Under the pieces are notes generated by a model. It was not told where the DNA came from, did no database searches, and saw nothing but the letters and a program-made list of their open reading frames with translations. A program made the translations under genes and the position numbers. Of a stretch of 7,321 nucleotides of DNA, positions 1 through 5,765 are shown in pieces; position 1 is the first letter of the stretch; each line of letters opens with the position of its first letter. Source of the stretch: an uncultured Nitrospinaceae bacterium (GTDB lineage: Bacteria; Nitrospinota; Nitrospinia; Nitrospinales; VA-1); NCBI GenBank assembly GCA_905182935.1, contig CAJJDL010000292.1:1-7321 (forward strand). The letters run 5' to 3'.

Positions 1-153
1 TTTTCCCCGTAAGTCAGATAACGCGATTTTTTCTCCAGTAGTGGAAGTCAAAGAAAAATTAGGAGCTACATCACCAGCAAGCGGCACCTTTGCATGAGAA
101 GACTGAACCAGAAAAAAAACTGATAAAAAAATAGAAAATATAACTTTATACAT
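1..153 (-). CDS. Exported thioredoxin/peroxiredoxin-fold protein, N-terminal part only (cut by window edge)
   Basis: Fifty-one codons are visible, from ATG at 153-151 to the window edge. The first 22 residues form a clear Sec signal peptide: MYK, then a hydrophobic stretch, ending SSHA before KVPLAGDV. The mature start reads GDVAPNFSLTSTTGEKIALS followed by DLRGK. This is the classic opening of the AhpC/TSA-redoxin superfamily (TlpA, ResA, Bcp-like), where 'G..AP.F.L....G....L.D.RGK' precedes the active-site Cys. The catalytic Cys lies beyond the edge, so a peroxidase cannot be told from a TlpA/ResA-type thiol-disulfide reductase. In a cytochrome c locus a heme-ligation reductase would make sense, but that is inference. 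It diverges from the copper-protein cluster and has a strong Shine-Dalgarno, which fixes the start. Confidence 0.8.
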   Translation of the reverse strand, partial: MYKVIFSIFLSVFFLVQSSHAKVPLAGDVAPNFSLTSTTGEKIALSDLRGK

Positions 154-160
154 TATCAAA

Positions 161-166
161 CTCCTT
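161..166 (-). promoter_or_regulatory. Shine-Dalgarno AAGGAG for the thioredoxin-fold gene
   Basis: The plus strand reads ctcctt, so AAGGAG on the minus strand, seven bases before the ATG at 153-151. It is the best ribosome binding site in the window and decides the start of the edge gene. The plus-strand genes have far weaker sites. Confidence 0.75.
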
Positions 167-205
167 AAAAGAGAAAACCTGAATAAAAAAGATACAAAGC
201 ATATC

Positions 206-234
206 TTGATTACTAGGGAACTATTATTTATATA
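206..234 (+). promoter_or_regulatory. Candidate sigma70-like promoter for the copper-protein/cytochrome cluster
   Basis: TTGATT (206-211) and TATATA (229-234) are separated by 17 bases and lie about 100 bases upstream of the first plus-strand start. The spacing is ideal, but the region is so AT-rich that such matches arise easily by chance. I offer it only as the best-placed candidate. Confidence 0.25.
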
Positions 235-292
235 ACTTTATTTTAAACCAGCTTAGTTATCTATAAAAGCCTAATCATTTCAACAGAGCATT

Positions 293-313
293 ATTTCTAA
301 AAATTTTAGAAAT
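293..313. promoter_or_regulatory. Perfect inverted repeat, 10-bp arms around one central base; candidate operator
   Basis: The left arm ATTTCTAAAA (293-302) and right arm TTTTAGAAAT (304-313) are exact reverse complements around a single A. The element sits 25 bases before the ATG at 339 and downstream of the candidate promoter, a place where a dimeric repressor could act. As RNA it could also fold into a weak A/U hairpin with a 3-5 nt loop, but it lacks the GC stem of an intrinsic terminator. The binding protein is not recognisable from the sequence. Confidence 0.4.
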
Positions 314-338
314 CACTTAAAAAAACCATTGTTTTTAA

Positions 339-1118
339 ATGATTTATTTAAATTTTCTTCGCCGACAACTCAACCTTGACTTGACTCGATATATATATTA
401 CAAATGGACTAAAACAACTTTGGTCTTATTTATGAAATTTTTTGCATATCTATTTATTTTTCAACTCCTTACACCCGGTTCTGCTATTTCTGGATCGATA
501 AAAGGAAGCGCTCTATTTTCAGGCAAGAACATACAACTAGAAGCTCACAAAACAGGAAAATATAAAAAAGCATGTGGTGTGACAATCATCAATGAATCAA
601 TGCTCGTTAATAAGGGTAAAATTAAGAATGTCGTCATCTCTCTTCATGGAAAAAATTTAAAAACAAATACTGGTGAACATAAATTAGATCAAAAAAAATG
701 CCGCTACGAACCCCATGTAATTACTATGCCAGTAGACTCTGAATTAAAAATTCATACAAGTGATCCCGTTAACCATAATATTCATACCTATTCATTTGAA
801 AATGACCCGATGAATATTATGTTTATTCCGGATCAAGAGGAATATATACAGGAAATGGAAGAAGCAGAAATTATTAAAGTAGAATGTGATTTACATAGTT
901 GGATGACAGCATGGATTGTTGTAACGCCTAATGGATATTCCGATGTATCAAGTAGCGACGGCACTTTTTCAATTTCTAATATCCCACCAGGAAAATACGA
1001 ATTAACTGCATGGCATGAAACACTTGGAAGCCAAAGCAAATCTGTCACAATTAATGATAAGGAAACCAATGTTAACTTTGAGTTTCCAGAAATATTGGCA
1101 GAAGAAACCAAAAAATAA
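339..1118 (+). CDS. Exported cupredoxin-like protein with C-terminal carboxypeptidase-regulatory-like domain (first of two paralogs)
   Basis: Probably a periplasmic copper electron-transfer protein. It resembles the family often auto-named 'methylamine utilization protein' or plastocyanin-like, so a mau role should not be inferred. Residues 32-51 form a signal-peptide core (MKFFAYLFIFQLL, then PGSAIS). A cupredoxin-like region follows, with His146 in NHNIH and Cys183-x2-His186-x2-Met189 in ECDLHSWM as plausible type 1 copper ligands. Cys79 and Cys121 (KKCRYEPHV) are also present in the paralog and could pair as a disulfide. Residues about 203-250 (SSDGTFSISNIPPGKYEL, then TAWHE) are a carboxypeptidase-regulatory-like beta sandwich. 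The start is uncertain: neither ATG 339 nor the in-frame ATG 432, which gives a shorter signal peptide, has a Shine-Dalgarno. I keep 339 because the extra 31 codons stay open in AT-rich DNA. First gene of the plus cluster. Confidence 0.8.
   Translation: MIYLNFLRRQLNLDLTRYIYYKWTKTTLVLFMKFFAYLFIFQLLTPGSAISGSIKGSALFSGKNIQLEAHKTGKYKKACGVTIINESMLVNKGKIKNVVISLHGKNLKTNTGEHKLDQKKCRYEPHVITMPVDSELKIHTSDPVNHNIHTYSFENDPMNIMFIPDQEEYIQEMEEAEIIKVECDLHSWMTAWIVVTPNGYSDVSSSDGTFSISNIPPGKYELTAWHETLGSQSKSVTINDKETNVNFEFPEILAEETKK
978..1000 (+). repeat. 23-bp direct repeat, copy 1 (NIPPG-coding)
   Basis: This segment matches 1796-1818 at 22 of 23 bases (A versus G at one position). Both encode N-I-P-P-G-[KE]-Y in the C-terminal beta domain of the two tandem paralogs. 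It looks like a remnant of gene duplication under protein constraint, not a mobile or regulatory repeat. Confidence 0.7.
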
Positions 1119-1147
1119 GCTTACCTATTTTTTAATCTTTGATGAAT

Positions 1148-1151
1148 GGAG
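1148..1151 (+). promoter_or_regulatory. GGAG ribosome binding site deciding the start of the second copper-site paralog
   Basis: GGAG lies 11 bases before ATG 1163. The other in-frame starts, TTG 1139 and ATG 1142, lie upstream of this motif and would put charged residues before the signal peptide. Spacing is somewhat long but usable. Confidence 0.45.
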
Positions 1152-1162
1152 ACTGCGCTAAC

Positions 1163-2014
1163 ATGAATTTTAGACCTATTATTGCTATTATTTCTTTTAT
1201 ATCCGCTGTTTCCCTAAGTTTCAATAGTCATGCTTACCAAGAAATAGAAGTAGCTGATGGAGCAACTATTCAAGGTAAAGCTGTTCTTATAGGCAAAATG
1301 CCTTACCCTCGAATTTATCATCTAATTTTGTTTCCCAATATTGACATGTGCGCAGAAGTTGACACCGATGATGAAATGAACCGGGTACTAGATGATTTTA
1401 AAATTTCTAAAGATGGCGGTTTGAAAGATGTCGTAATCACCCTGAATCATGTTGAAGCAGGCAAACCTTTTAATAAAAAACCTATTATAATCGACTCTGA
1501 AGACTGCAAATTTTTTCCTGAAGTAAATGCAGTCCGACAATTTGAATCATTCAAAGTAAATAACTTAGATGCTGTAATGCATAATAGTCAAGTTTACCAA
1601 AAGGAGCGTGGTAAAATTATTCAAAATCTACCCATCCCACCTGAATCAATAACAAATGGCAAAGTAACCTTCCAAAAGAATTTTAAAATATTTCAAATGA
1701 TCTGTGGGATGCATGAGTTTATGCAAACGTGGGGATACCGAATTCAAAACCCTTATTACTTTATTACAAAACTTGGTGGGGAATTTAAAATCGACAATAT
1801 CCCACCAGGAGAATACGATCTTAATGCGTGGCATTTTCTAATGAAAACTCAATCACAAAGAATCAAAATCGCAAAAAATGGTACCACCAATATAAATTTT
1901 AAATTTAATGGAGATAAGGTAACCCGTCCGCTATATGAAACTATTAAATCTGGACGCATTAAAAAAGATGCTGCTTATCCAGGAACTGCAAAGGGTCGAG
2001 AACTCGGGAAATAG
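1163..2014 (+). CDS. Exported cupredoxin-like protein with carboxypeptidase-regulatory-like domain (second paralog)
   Basis: A diverged tandem copy of the preceding gene, 283 residues from ATG 1163. Residues 1-24 are a textbook signal peptide (MNFRPIIAIISFISAVSLSF, then NSHA). The same landmarks recur in order: Cys63, Cys115 (EDCKFFPEV), His140 followed by Asn, Cys181-x2-His184-x2-Met187 (CGMHEFM), then GGEFKIDNIPPGEYDLNAWH (205-224). The putative copper site (His140, Cys181, His184, Met187) is therefore kept although the surrounding sequence differs strongly. A Lys/Arg-rich tail of about 30 residues (251-283) is absent from the first copy. The gene ends six bases before the multiheme cytochrome gene, so the two are almost certainly cotranscribed, and it may dock to that cytochrome. 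Copper binding is inferred from motif spacing. A structural role without metal is possible. Confidence 0.8.
   Translation: MNFRPIIAIISFISAVSLSFNSHAYQEIEVADGATIQGKAVLIGKMPYPRIYHLILFPNIDMCAEVDTDDEMNRVLDDFKISKDGGLKDVVITLNHVEAGKPFNKKPIIIDSEDCKFFPEVNAVRQFESFKVNNLDAVMHNSQVYQKERGKIIQNLPIPPESITNGKVTFQKNFKIFQMICGMHEFMQTWGYRIQNPYYFITKLGGEFKIDNIPPGEYDLNAWHFLMKTQSQRIKIAKNGTTNINFKFNGDKVTRPLYETIKSGRIKKDAAYPGTAKGRELGK
1796..1818 (+). repeat. 23-bp direct repeat, copy 2 (NIPPG-coding)
   Basis: Partner of the segment at 978-1000, with one mismatch in 23 bases, in the homologous place of the second paralog. Continuing protein similarity on both sides (AWH follows in each) supports duplication over chance. Confidence 0.7.
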
Positions 2015-2020
2015 TATTTT

Positions 2021-3925
2021 ATGGCATCAAAATTATTTGGCACTAAAATATACCTTCTCGCTTTAATATTAAGCTTACTCCAAGTATCAAAGTCAAATGG
2101 GTTTACTGGGCCCAGTGAATCTGATATGCCCTCTATCATAACAGTAGAGGGCAAATCGATTCCCCTCCAAAGTCTTAAAAACCCGATAAAAAAATCGGAA
2201 CAAATTTTAGCAGAAGGATCAAAAATATATATAACAAACTGCGCTCTTTGTCATGGAGATCTGTTGGACGGAAAAGGTCTTTACAGTCAGAGTTTTAATC
2301 CACCGCCGGCAAATTTTTTACACCCTAAATCAATTTTAAGCAGATCCCAATCCTACTCATATTGGAGAATCATAAAAGGCGGGAGAGGAATGCCAGAAAG
2401 CTATAACCCATGGGATTCAGCCATGCCGGCTTGGGAAAAAGTCCTCAAGGAAGATGAAGTCTGGAAAGTTATTCATTACATTTATAGCAAAGCTGAAGAG
2501 ATATCAAAACCATCAATTCAAAATATATCTACCCCCTCCATTAAGAACGGGCAAAAGCTATACGAAGACAACTGTTCTATTTGTCATGGAGATGATGGAG
2601 GAGGTGATGGACCTGGTGCAAAAATTTCCAGTCCATTTCCCAGGAATTTCATCAAAGGTCATATCAAGTTTCGTAGCACACCATTTGGTAAAATTCCTAC
2701 CGATGAAGACCTTTTTAAAGCCATAACAAATGGGTCAAATGGAACAACGATGCCTTCCTGGAAGCACCTATCAGAAAATGATCGACACAGTTTAGTTCTT
2801 TACCTAAAATCTCTTTCAAAAAAATTTTCACGGTTTGTAAAAAAAAGAAAAACTCATAAAATCGTTGTCGTACCAGAACCGCCAAAATTTACGCTTCAAA
2901 GTTTAAAACGAGGGGGAAAATTATTTCTTCAAAACTGCTCTGCATGTCATGGGCTAAAGGGAAGAAGTGATGGTACCTCAACTAAAAAGGTAGTCAGCAT
3001 CGAAACTGATTCTATCTGGCCGCGTAATTTAAGTAAACCTTGGAAATTTCGTAGAGGTGATACCCGAAAAGATATTTTTCTTACACTACGCACTGGCCTA
3101 TCTCTATCGGCCATGCCAATGTTTTCTTCTCGGATATTCAAAGATGAACAAATTTGGGATTTGGTCCATTATGTACAGACACTAGCACCCTCCCATAAAC
3201 CAACAACTAACCCAATTCTGAAAGTTAAAAAAATTGACGGTGACCTACCAGGAAACCCCAAGGACTCTCTATGGAAAACAACCAGTTCAAATTTTTATCC
3301 CTTGGGCGGACAGATCATTGAGTCTAAAAAAGTGATCTACCCGATTATTGATAATGTAGTAGTCAAAGCTTTACACAATAATAAAGAGATAGCATTTTAT
3401 CTTCACTGGGATGACCCAACTGTTGATCCCGTTTTAAAAAGTTTCATTTCTGTCAAGGAATCCCCTGCTCCGCCATTACCCGAACACCTCCAAGTAGAAG
3501 AGTCTCAAGAAGTGACTACAGAGGAACCGCCTAAACCACAAAAATTTCCTGATTCAATTGCAATTCAATTCCCTGCCTCAGTCGACGATGACAGTCAAAA
3601 ACCCTATTTTTTAAATGGTGATACCGAACATCCTGTCAATTTATGGAAATGGAGTTCTCACCCGATGAAGGCTTTGGAAATCAATGCGACAGGCATCAAC
3701 AACCAAAAAATTCAGAAAAAACAAAATCTAGTGTCACAAGCTAGCTTTGAATTCGGTCGCTATTATCTCACGATAAAACGCCCCCTCACAACAATGGAAA
3801 AAGATGACCTCCAGTTTCGTTCAGGCCAAATAATCCCGATAGCATTTAATGCATGGAACGGATCTGCTGGTGAAACAGGCAGTCAAAAAGTCGTGTCTAG
3901 TTGGTATAACCTGATTCTAGAATAA
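2021..3925 (+). CDS. Hybrid periplasmic cytochrome: three cytochrome c domains plus an ethylbenzene-dehydrogenase-type heme b domain
   Basis: A 634-residue exported electron-transfer protein. Residues 1-27 look like a signal peptide (hydrophobic 10-20). Three class I cytochrome c domains follow: CALCH at 74-78 with likely distal Met135 (AMPAW), CSICH at 185-189 with Met244 (TMPSW), and CSACH at 306-310 with Met365 (AMPMF). From about 400 to the end the sequence fits the EB_dh/DMSO-reductase-gamma heme-binding family: HWDDPT (462-467), DSIAIQFP (511-518), HPVNLWKW (537-544), IPIAFNAWNGS (605-615) and SSWYNL (626-631). That family binds one heme b through Met and Lys. Lys623 suits the Lys ligand, while the usual Met place near 531 reads YFLNGD. 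An acidic, Pro-rich stretch (about 478-510) interrupts the domain. ATG 2021 lies six bases after the upstream stop, with only a weak GGGA ahead. Such domains normally serve molybdenum enzymes. None is encoded here. Confidence 0.85.
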   Translation: MASKLFGTKIYLLALILSLLQVSKSNGFTGPSESDMPSIITVEGKSIPLQSLKNPIKKSEQILAEGSKIYITNCALCHGDLLDGKGLYSQSFNPPPANFLHPKSILSRSQSYSYWRIIKGGRGMPESYNPWDSAMPAWEKVLKEDEVWKVIHYIYSKAEEISKPSIQNISTPSIKNGQKLYEDNCSICHGDDGGGDGPGAKISSPFPRNFIKGHIKFRSTPFGKIPTDEDLFKAITNGSNGTTMPSWKHLSENDRHSLVLYLKSLSKKFSRFVKKRKTHKIVVVPEPPKFTLQSLKRGGKLFLQNCSACHGLKGRSDGTSTKKVVSIETDSIWPRNLSKPWKFRRGDTRKDIFLTLRTGLSLSAMPMFSSRIFKDEQIWDLVHYVQTLAPSHKPTTNPILKVKKIDGDLPGNPKDSLWKTTSSNFYPLGGQIIESKKVIYPIIDNVVVKALHNNKEIAFYLHWDDPTVDPVLKSFISVKESPAPPLPEHLQVEESQEVTTEEPPKPQKFPDSIAIQFPASVDDDSQKPYFLNGDTEHPVNLWKWSSHPMKALEINATGINNQKIQKKQNLVSQASFEFGRYYLTIKRPLTTMEKDDLQFRSGQIIPIAFNAWNGSAGETGSQKVVSSWYNLILE

Positions 3926-3940
3926 AGTAAAAAATAAGCA

Positions 3941-5221
3941 TCAATTAACGGAAGGTGCCATCAGAGAAAAGGTGAGAGTTTCTAGGTAAGCTAATATATC
4001 TGCTATATCTTGGGTAGAAAGCAAATCCTTAAAGTTTCCAGGCATTGTAGAAATTTTTTGGACCTTTGATTTTTTAATTTTATCCAGAGGGACATGTAGT
4101 TCCTTCCCATTTTTATCTACAATATACAACCCTGATTCATCTTCATTTATTTTAATCCCCGTTATAAACTTTCGGTTTTTGGTTAATATCATGATTGTAT
4201 TGAATCCAGAGGTAATGACTCGACTTGGGTCAATAATCGATTCAAGAAGAAACTCCCGGGTTCGGCTAGTCCCGATAAAACTCAGTACTGGGCCAACTGA
4301 TCCCCCATCCGTTTTAACAAGGTGACACTTGGCACAGTTTGCTATACCTTCTGGATCCTTAAAAATAGTCTCTCCCCTTTTAGAATCGCCTTTTATCGAT
4401 AAATATTTATTTAACTCGACAGAGTCTGCTAAGTCACTCCCTTCTTCTTCATTATCAGGCTCGAAAGAAATTAAAAACGATGTTATTGCACGGGCCTCTT
4501 TGGGGCTGAGATGAAGATGCGGCATTTTTGTATTAGGACGAAACGTTTGCGGATTTAAAATCCAGGTATATATCCATGCAGGTGGATAGTTAAACCCAGA
4601 ACGATTCAAATTAGGGCCTACCCTCCCTCCTTCATCATTTAACTGGTGGCATCCAAGGCAACTTTTTTTATTAATAACTAAAGATTCACCCACTTTAATA
4701 AGATTACTTTCTGTACCTTCAGCAGAAAACCATCTAGAAAAAAAATCTATATCAGCCTTTGATATAGCAGTATTGTTAGGGCGCTTTGTGTTTAATTTTT
4801 TTGGTACCTTAACTTTAATTTTCCATCCTCCTAGATACCTGACATAAGCAACCAACGACCAAATTTCCTCTTCAGATAAAGTGCTACCAAAAGATGGCAT
4901 AAGGTGCGACTTCTTTACCTTAGCCCCTCCCTCATTAATAACTCGAAATAATTTTTTATTTGAGATTTTTTCTTGAAATTTTTGACTGGATAATTCAGCT
5001 GGATCTTTATCAAGGAACTCGGCATTAAACCCATCACCCCCCCCTTTATTACCATGACAATGAGCGCAGTAATGGAGAAATAATAATTTTCCTTTTTTCT
5101 GGGATTTAGATAAAGCTAATGTGTCATTCGAAGAATATTTACTTTCATCAGCAAATAGGGGCGAGTAAAAAGTAAAAATTAAAAAAAATATAACTAAAAG
5201 GTATCTCAAGAAGCCTCGCAA
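3941..5221 (-). CDS. Exported triheme cytochrome c with a C-terminal Pirellula/Verrucomicrobium-type heme-binding domain
   Basis: A periplasmic electron carrier of 426 residues with a signal peptide (about 1-25, ending SPLFADES). Domain 1 has CAHCH (52-56) and distal Met108 (LMPSFG), closely like the first cytochrome domains of the convergent gene. Domain 2 has CLGCH (188-192) and Met233 (KMPHLHL), like short monoheme cytochromes with 'GP.L...G'. Domain 3 has CAKCH (296-300), GPVLSFIGTSRTREFLLESI (310-329), DPSRVI, a beta-rich insert and Met393 (TMPGNF). This matches the heme-binding domain TIGR02603, best known from Planctomycetes and Verrucomicrobia. The start codon is TTG: 5221 opens the frame, but TTG 5209 has GAGG ahead of it and gives a tighter signal peptide, so four residues may be surplus. 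Last gene of the minus cluster, 52 bp after the b-type membrane protein. Its coding strand has a G8 run just after heme 1. Confidence 0.85.
   Translation of the reverse strand: MRGFLRYLLVIFFLIFTFYSPLFADESKYSSNDTLALSKSQKKGKLLFLHYCAHCHGNKGGGDGFNAEFLDKDPAELSSQKFQEKISNKKLFRVINEGGAKVKKSHLMPSFGSTLSEEEIWSLVAYVRYLGGWKIKVKVPKKLNTKRPNNTAISKADIDFFSRWFSAEGTESNLIKVGESLVINKKSCLGCHQLNDEGGRVGPNLNRSGFNYPPAWIYTWILNPQTFRPNTKMPHLHLSPKEARAITSFLISFEPDNEEEGSDLADSVELNKYLSIKGDSKRGETIFKDPEGIANCAKCHLVKTDGGSVGPVLSFIGTSRTREFLLESIIDPSRVITSGFNTIMILTKNRKFITGIKINEDESGLYIVDKNGKELHVPLDKIKKSKVQKISTMPGNFKDLLSTQDIADILAYLETLTFSLMAPSVN
5037..5044 (-). repeat. Homopolymer G8 (coding strand) inside the triheme cytochrome gene
   Basis: Eight consecutive C on the plus strand encode part of Gly60-Gly61-Gly62, directly after the first heme motif. 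A one-base slip would shift the frame and remove hemes 2 and 3. In this AT-rich DNA it stands out. The homologous Gly triplet in the convergent cytochrome gene (2597-2605) is written GGA GGA GGT, with no run. Confidence 0.6.
5214..5217 (-). promoter_or_regulatory. GAGG possible ribosome binding site for the internal TTG start of the triheme cytochrome
   Basis: The plus strand cctc gives GAGG four bases before TTG 5209-5207. No Shine-Dalgarno precedes TTG 5221. The spacing is short, so the choice between the two starts stays open. Confidence 0.35.
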
Positions 5222-5273
5222 ACTAAAAAATTAGATTTCAACAGATGACTGAATAAGTTTTAATTAATTGAGC

Positions 5274-5765
5274 CTAAGCTTTACTTTCATCGGCTTTTAT
5301 TTTTAATTTAGCCAGTTTAATTTCAATTTCTGCTGCATTTATTTTTTTGTTATGCAGAACGTGCGTTATTAAAATTAATGGCAATATAAGGCCTACACCT
5401 AAATGCATATATCCGATGATTTCGCGTAATTCATCTTTAGCAACATAATAAAGAGAATATGCTGAAATCATTTGAAACCCAGGCAGTAAAACAAGCCAAA
5501 CACCCAGCGCCTGTCTTGGCTTATCTTGCCAAGCATCTCTCACGTGGGTTCCCAAGAGATAACCATAAGTAATCATCATTAGAAACGCTATAAAACCATG
5601 AACTTGTAGAGAAGAAAACTGGTAAGGATGATTCTCGGGACCAAAGTCACCCTCAACCATAAACCAGGTTTTAAGAATAAAAAAAACTACTCCACTGCAC
5701 CATGCAAGAGTAAATATAATGGAAAGCCACGTCCGGTGAGGTATTTCAATTTTAGCCTTATCCAT
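5274..5765 (-). CDS. Four-helix membrane protein, putative di-heme b (cytochrome b561/DUF4405-like) subunit
   Basis: 163 residues with four hydrophobic helices at about 13-31, 54-73, 86-108 and 116-138. Helix 2 has His56 and His74 at its two ends, and helix 4 has His121 and His135. Helices 2 and 4 run parallel, so His56/His121 would pair on the outer side and His74/His135 on the inner side, giving two bis-His b hemes stacked across the membrane. The positive-inside rule agrees: the loop 76-85 (RDAWQDKPRQ) and the Lys-rich tail (139-163) would be cytoplasmic. The likely job is to move electrons between quinone and a periplasmic partner, here probably the FMN protein or the triheme cytochrome. 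The ATG overlaps the ApbE stop by eight bases (ATGGATAA), indicating translational coupling. The family assignment rests on topology and His placement. I cannot confirm DUF4405 over other small b-type cytochromes. Confidence 0.65.
   Translation of the reverse strand: MDKAKIEIPHRTWLSIIFTLAWCSGVVFFILKTWFMVEGDFGPENHPYQFSSLQVHGFIAFLMMITYGYLLGTHVRDAWQDKPRQALGVWLVLLPGFQMISAYSLYYVAKDELREIIGYMHLGVGLILPLILITHVLHNKKINAAEIEIKLAKLKIKADESKA

Noticed and set aside
833..1111. Open frame of 92 codons on the minus strand opposite the first copper-site gene
   Set aside because: Antisense to conserved motifs of a real gene, with no start context or family signal.
1110..1133. Inverted repeat AAAAAATA / TATTTTTT around an 8-nt loop after the first copper-site gene, followed by T-rich DNA
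   Set aside because: The stem is made of A/U pairs only and would be too weak for an intrinsic terminator. It starts inside the coding end and the next gene follows closely, so continued transcription is more likely.
1139..1162. TTG 1139 or ATG 1142 as start of the second copper-site gene
   Set aside because: Both lie before the GGAG motif and would add MMNGDCAN before a complete signal peptide. ATG 1163 fits better.
339..2014. Assignment of the copper-site proteins to methylamine metabolism
   Set aside because: The common database label for this family is historical. No methylamine dehydrogenase or other mau gene is present, so I do not infer that pathway.
2454..2726. Open frame of 90 codons on the plus strand within the hybrid cytochrome gene
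   Set aside because: It lies wholly inside a well-supported gene in another frame, has no recognisable motif or ribosome binding site, and is best explained as a shadow.
3926..3940. Bidirectional terminator expected between the convergent clusters
   Set aside because: Only 15 A-rich bases separate the two stops and I could find no hairpin there or just beyond. Transcripts may overlap or use factor-dependent termination.
5222..5273. Separate promoter or terminator between the b-type membrane gene and the triheme cytochrome
   Set aside because: The 52-bp gap is AT-rich without a GC stem or a convincing -35/-10 pair, so I treat the genes as one operon.
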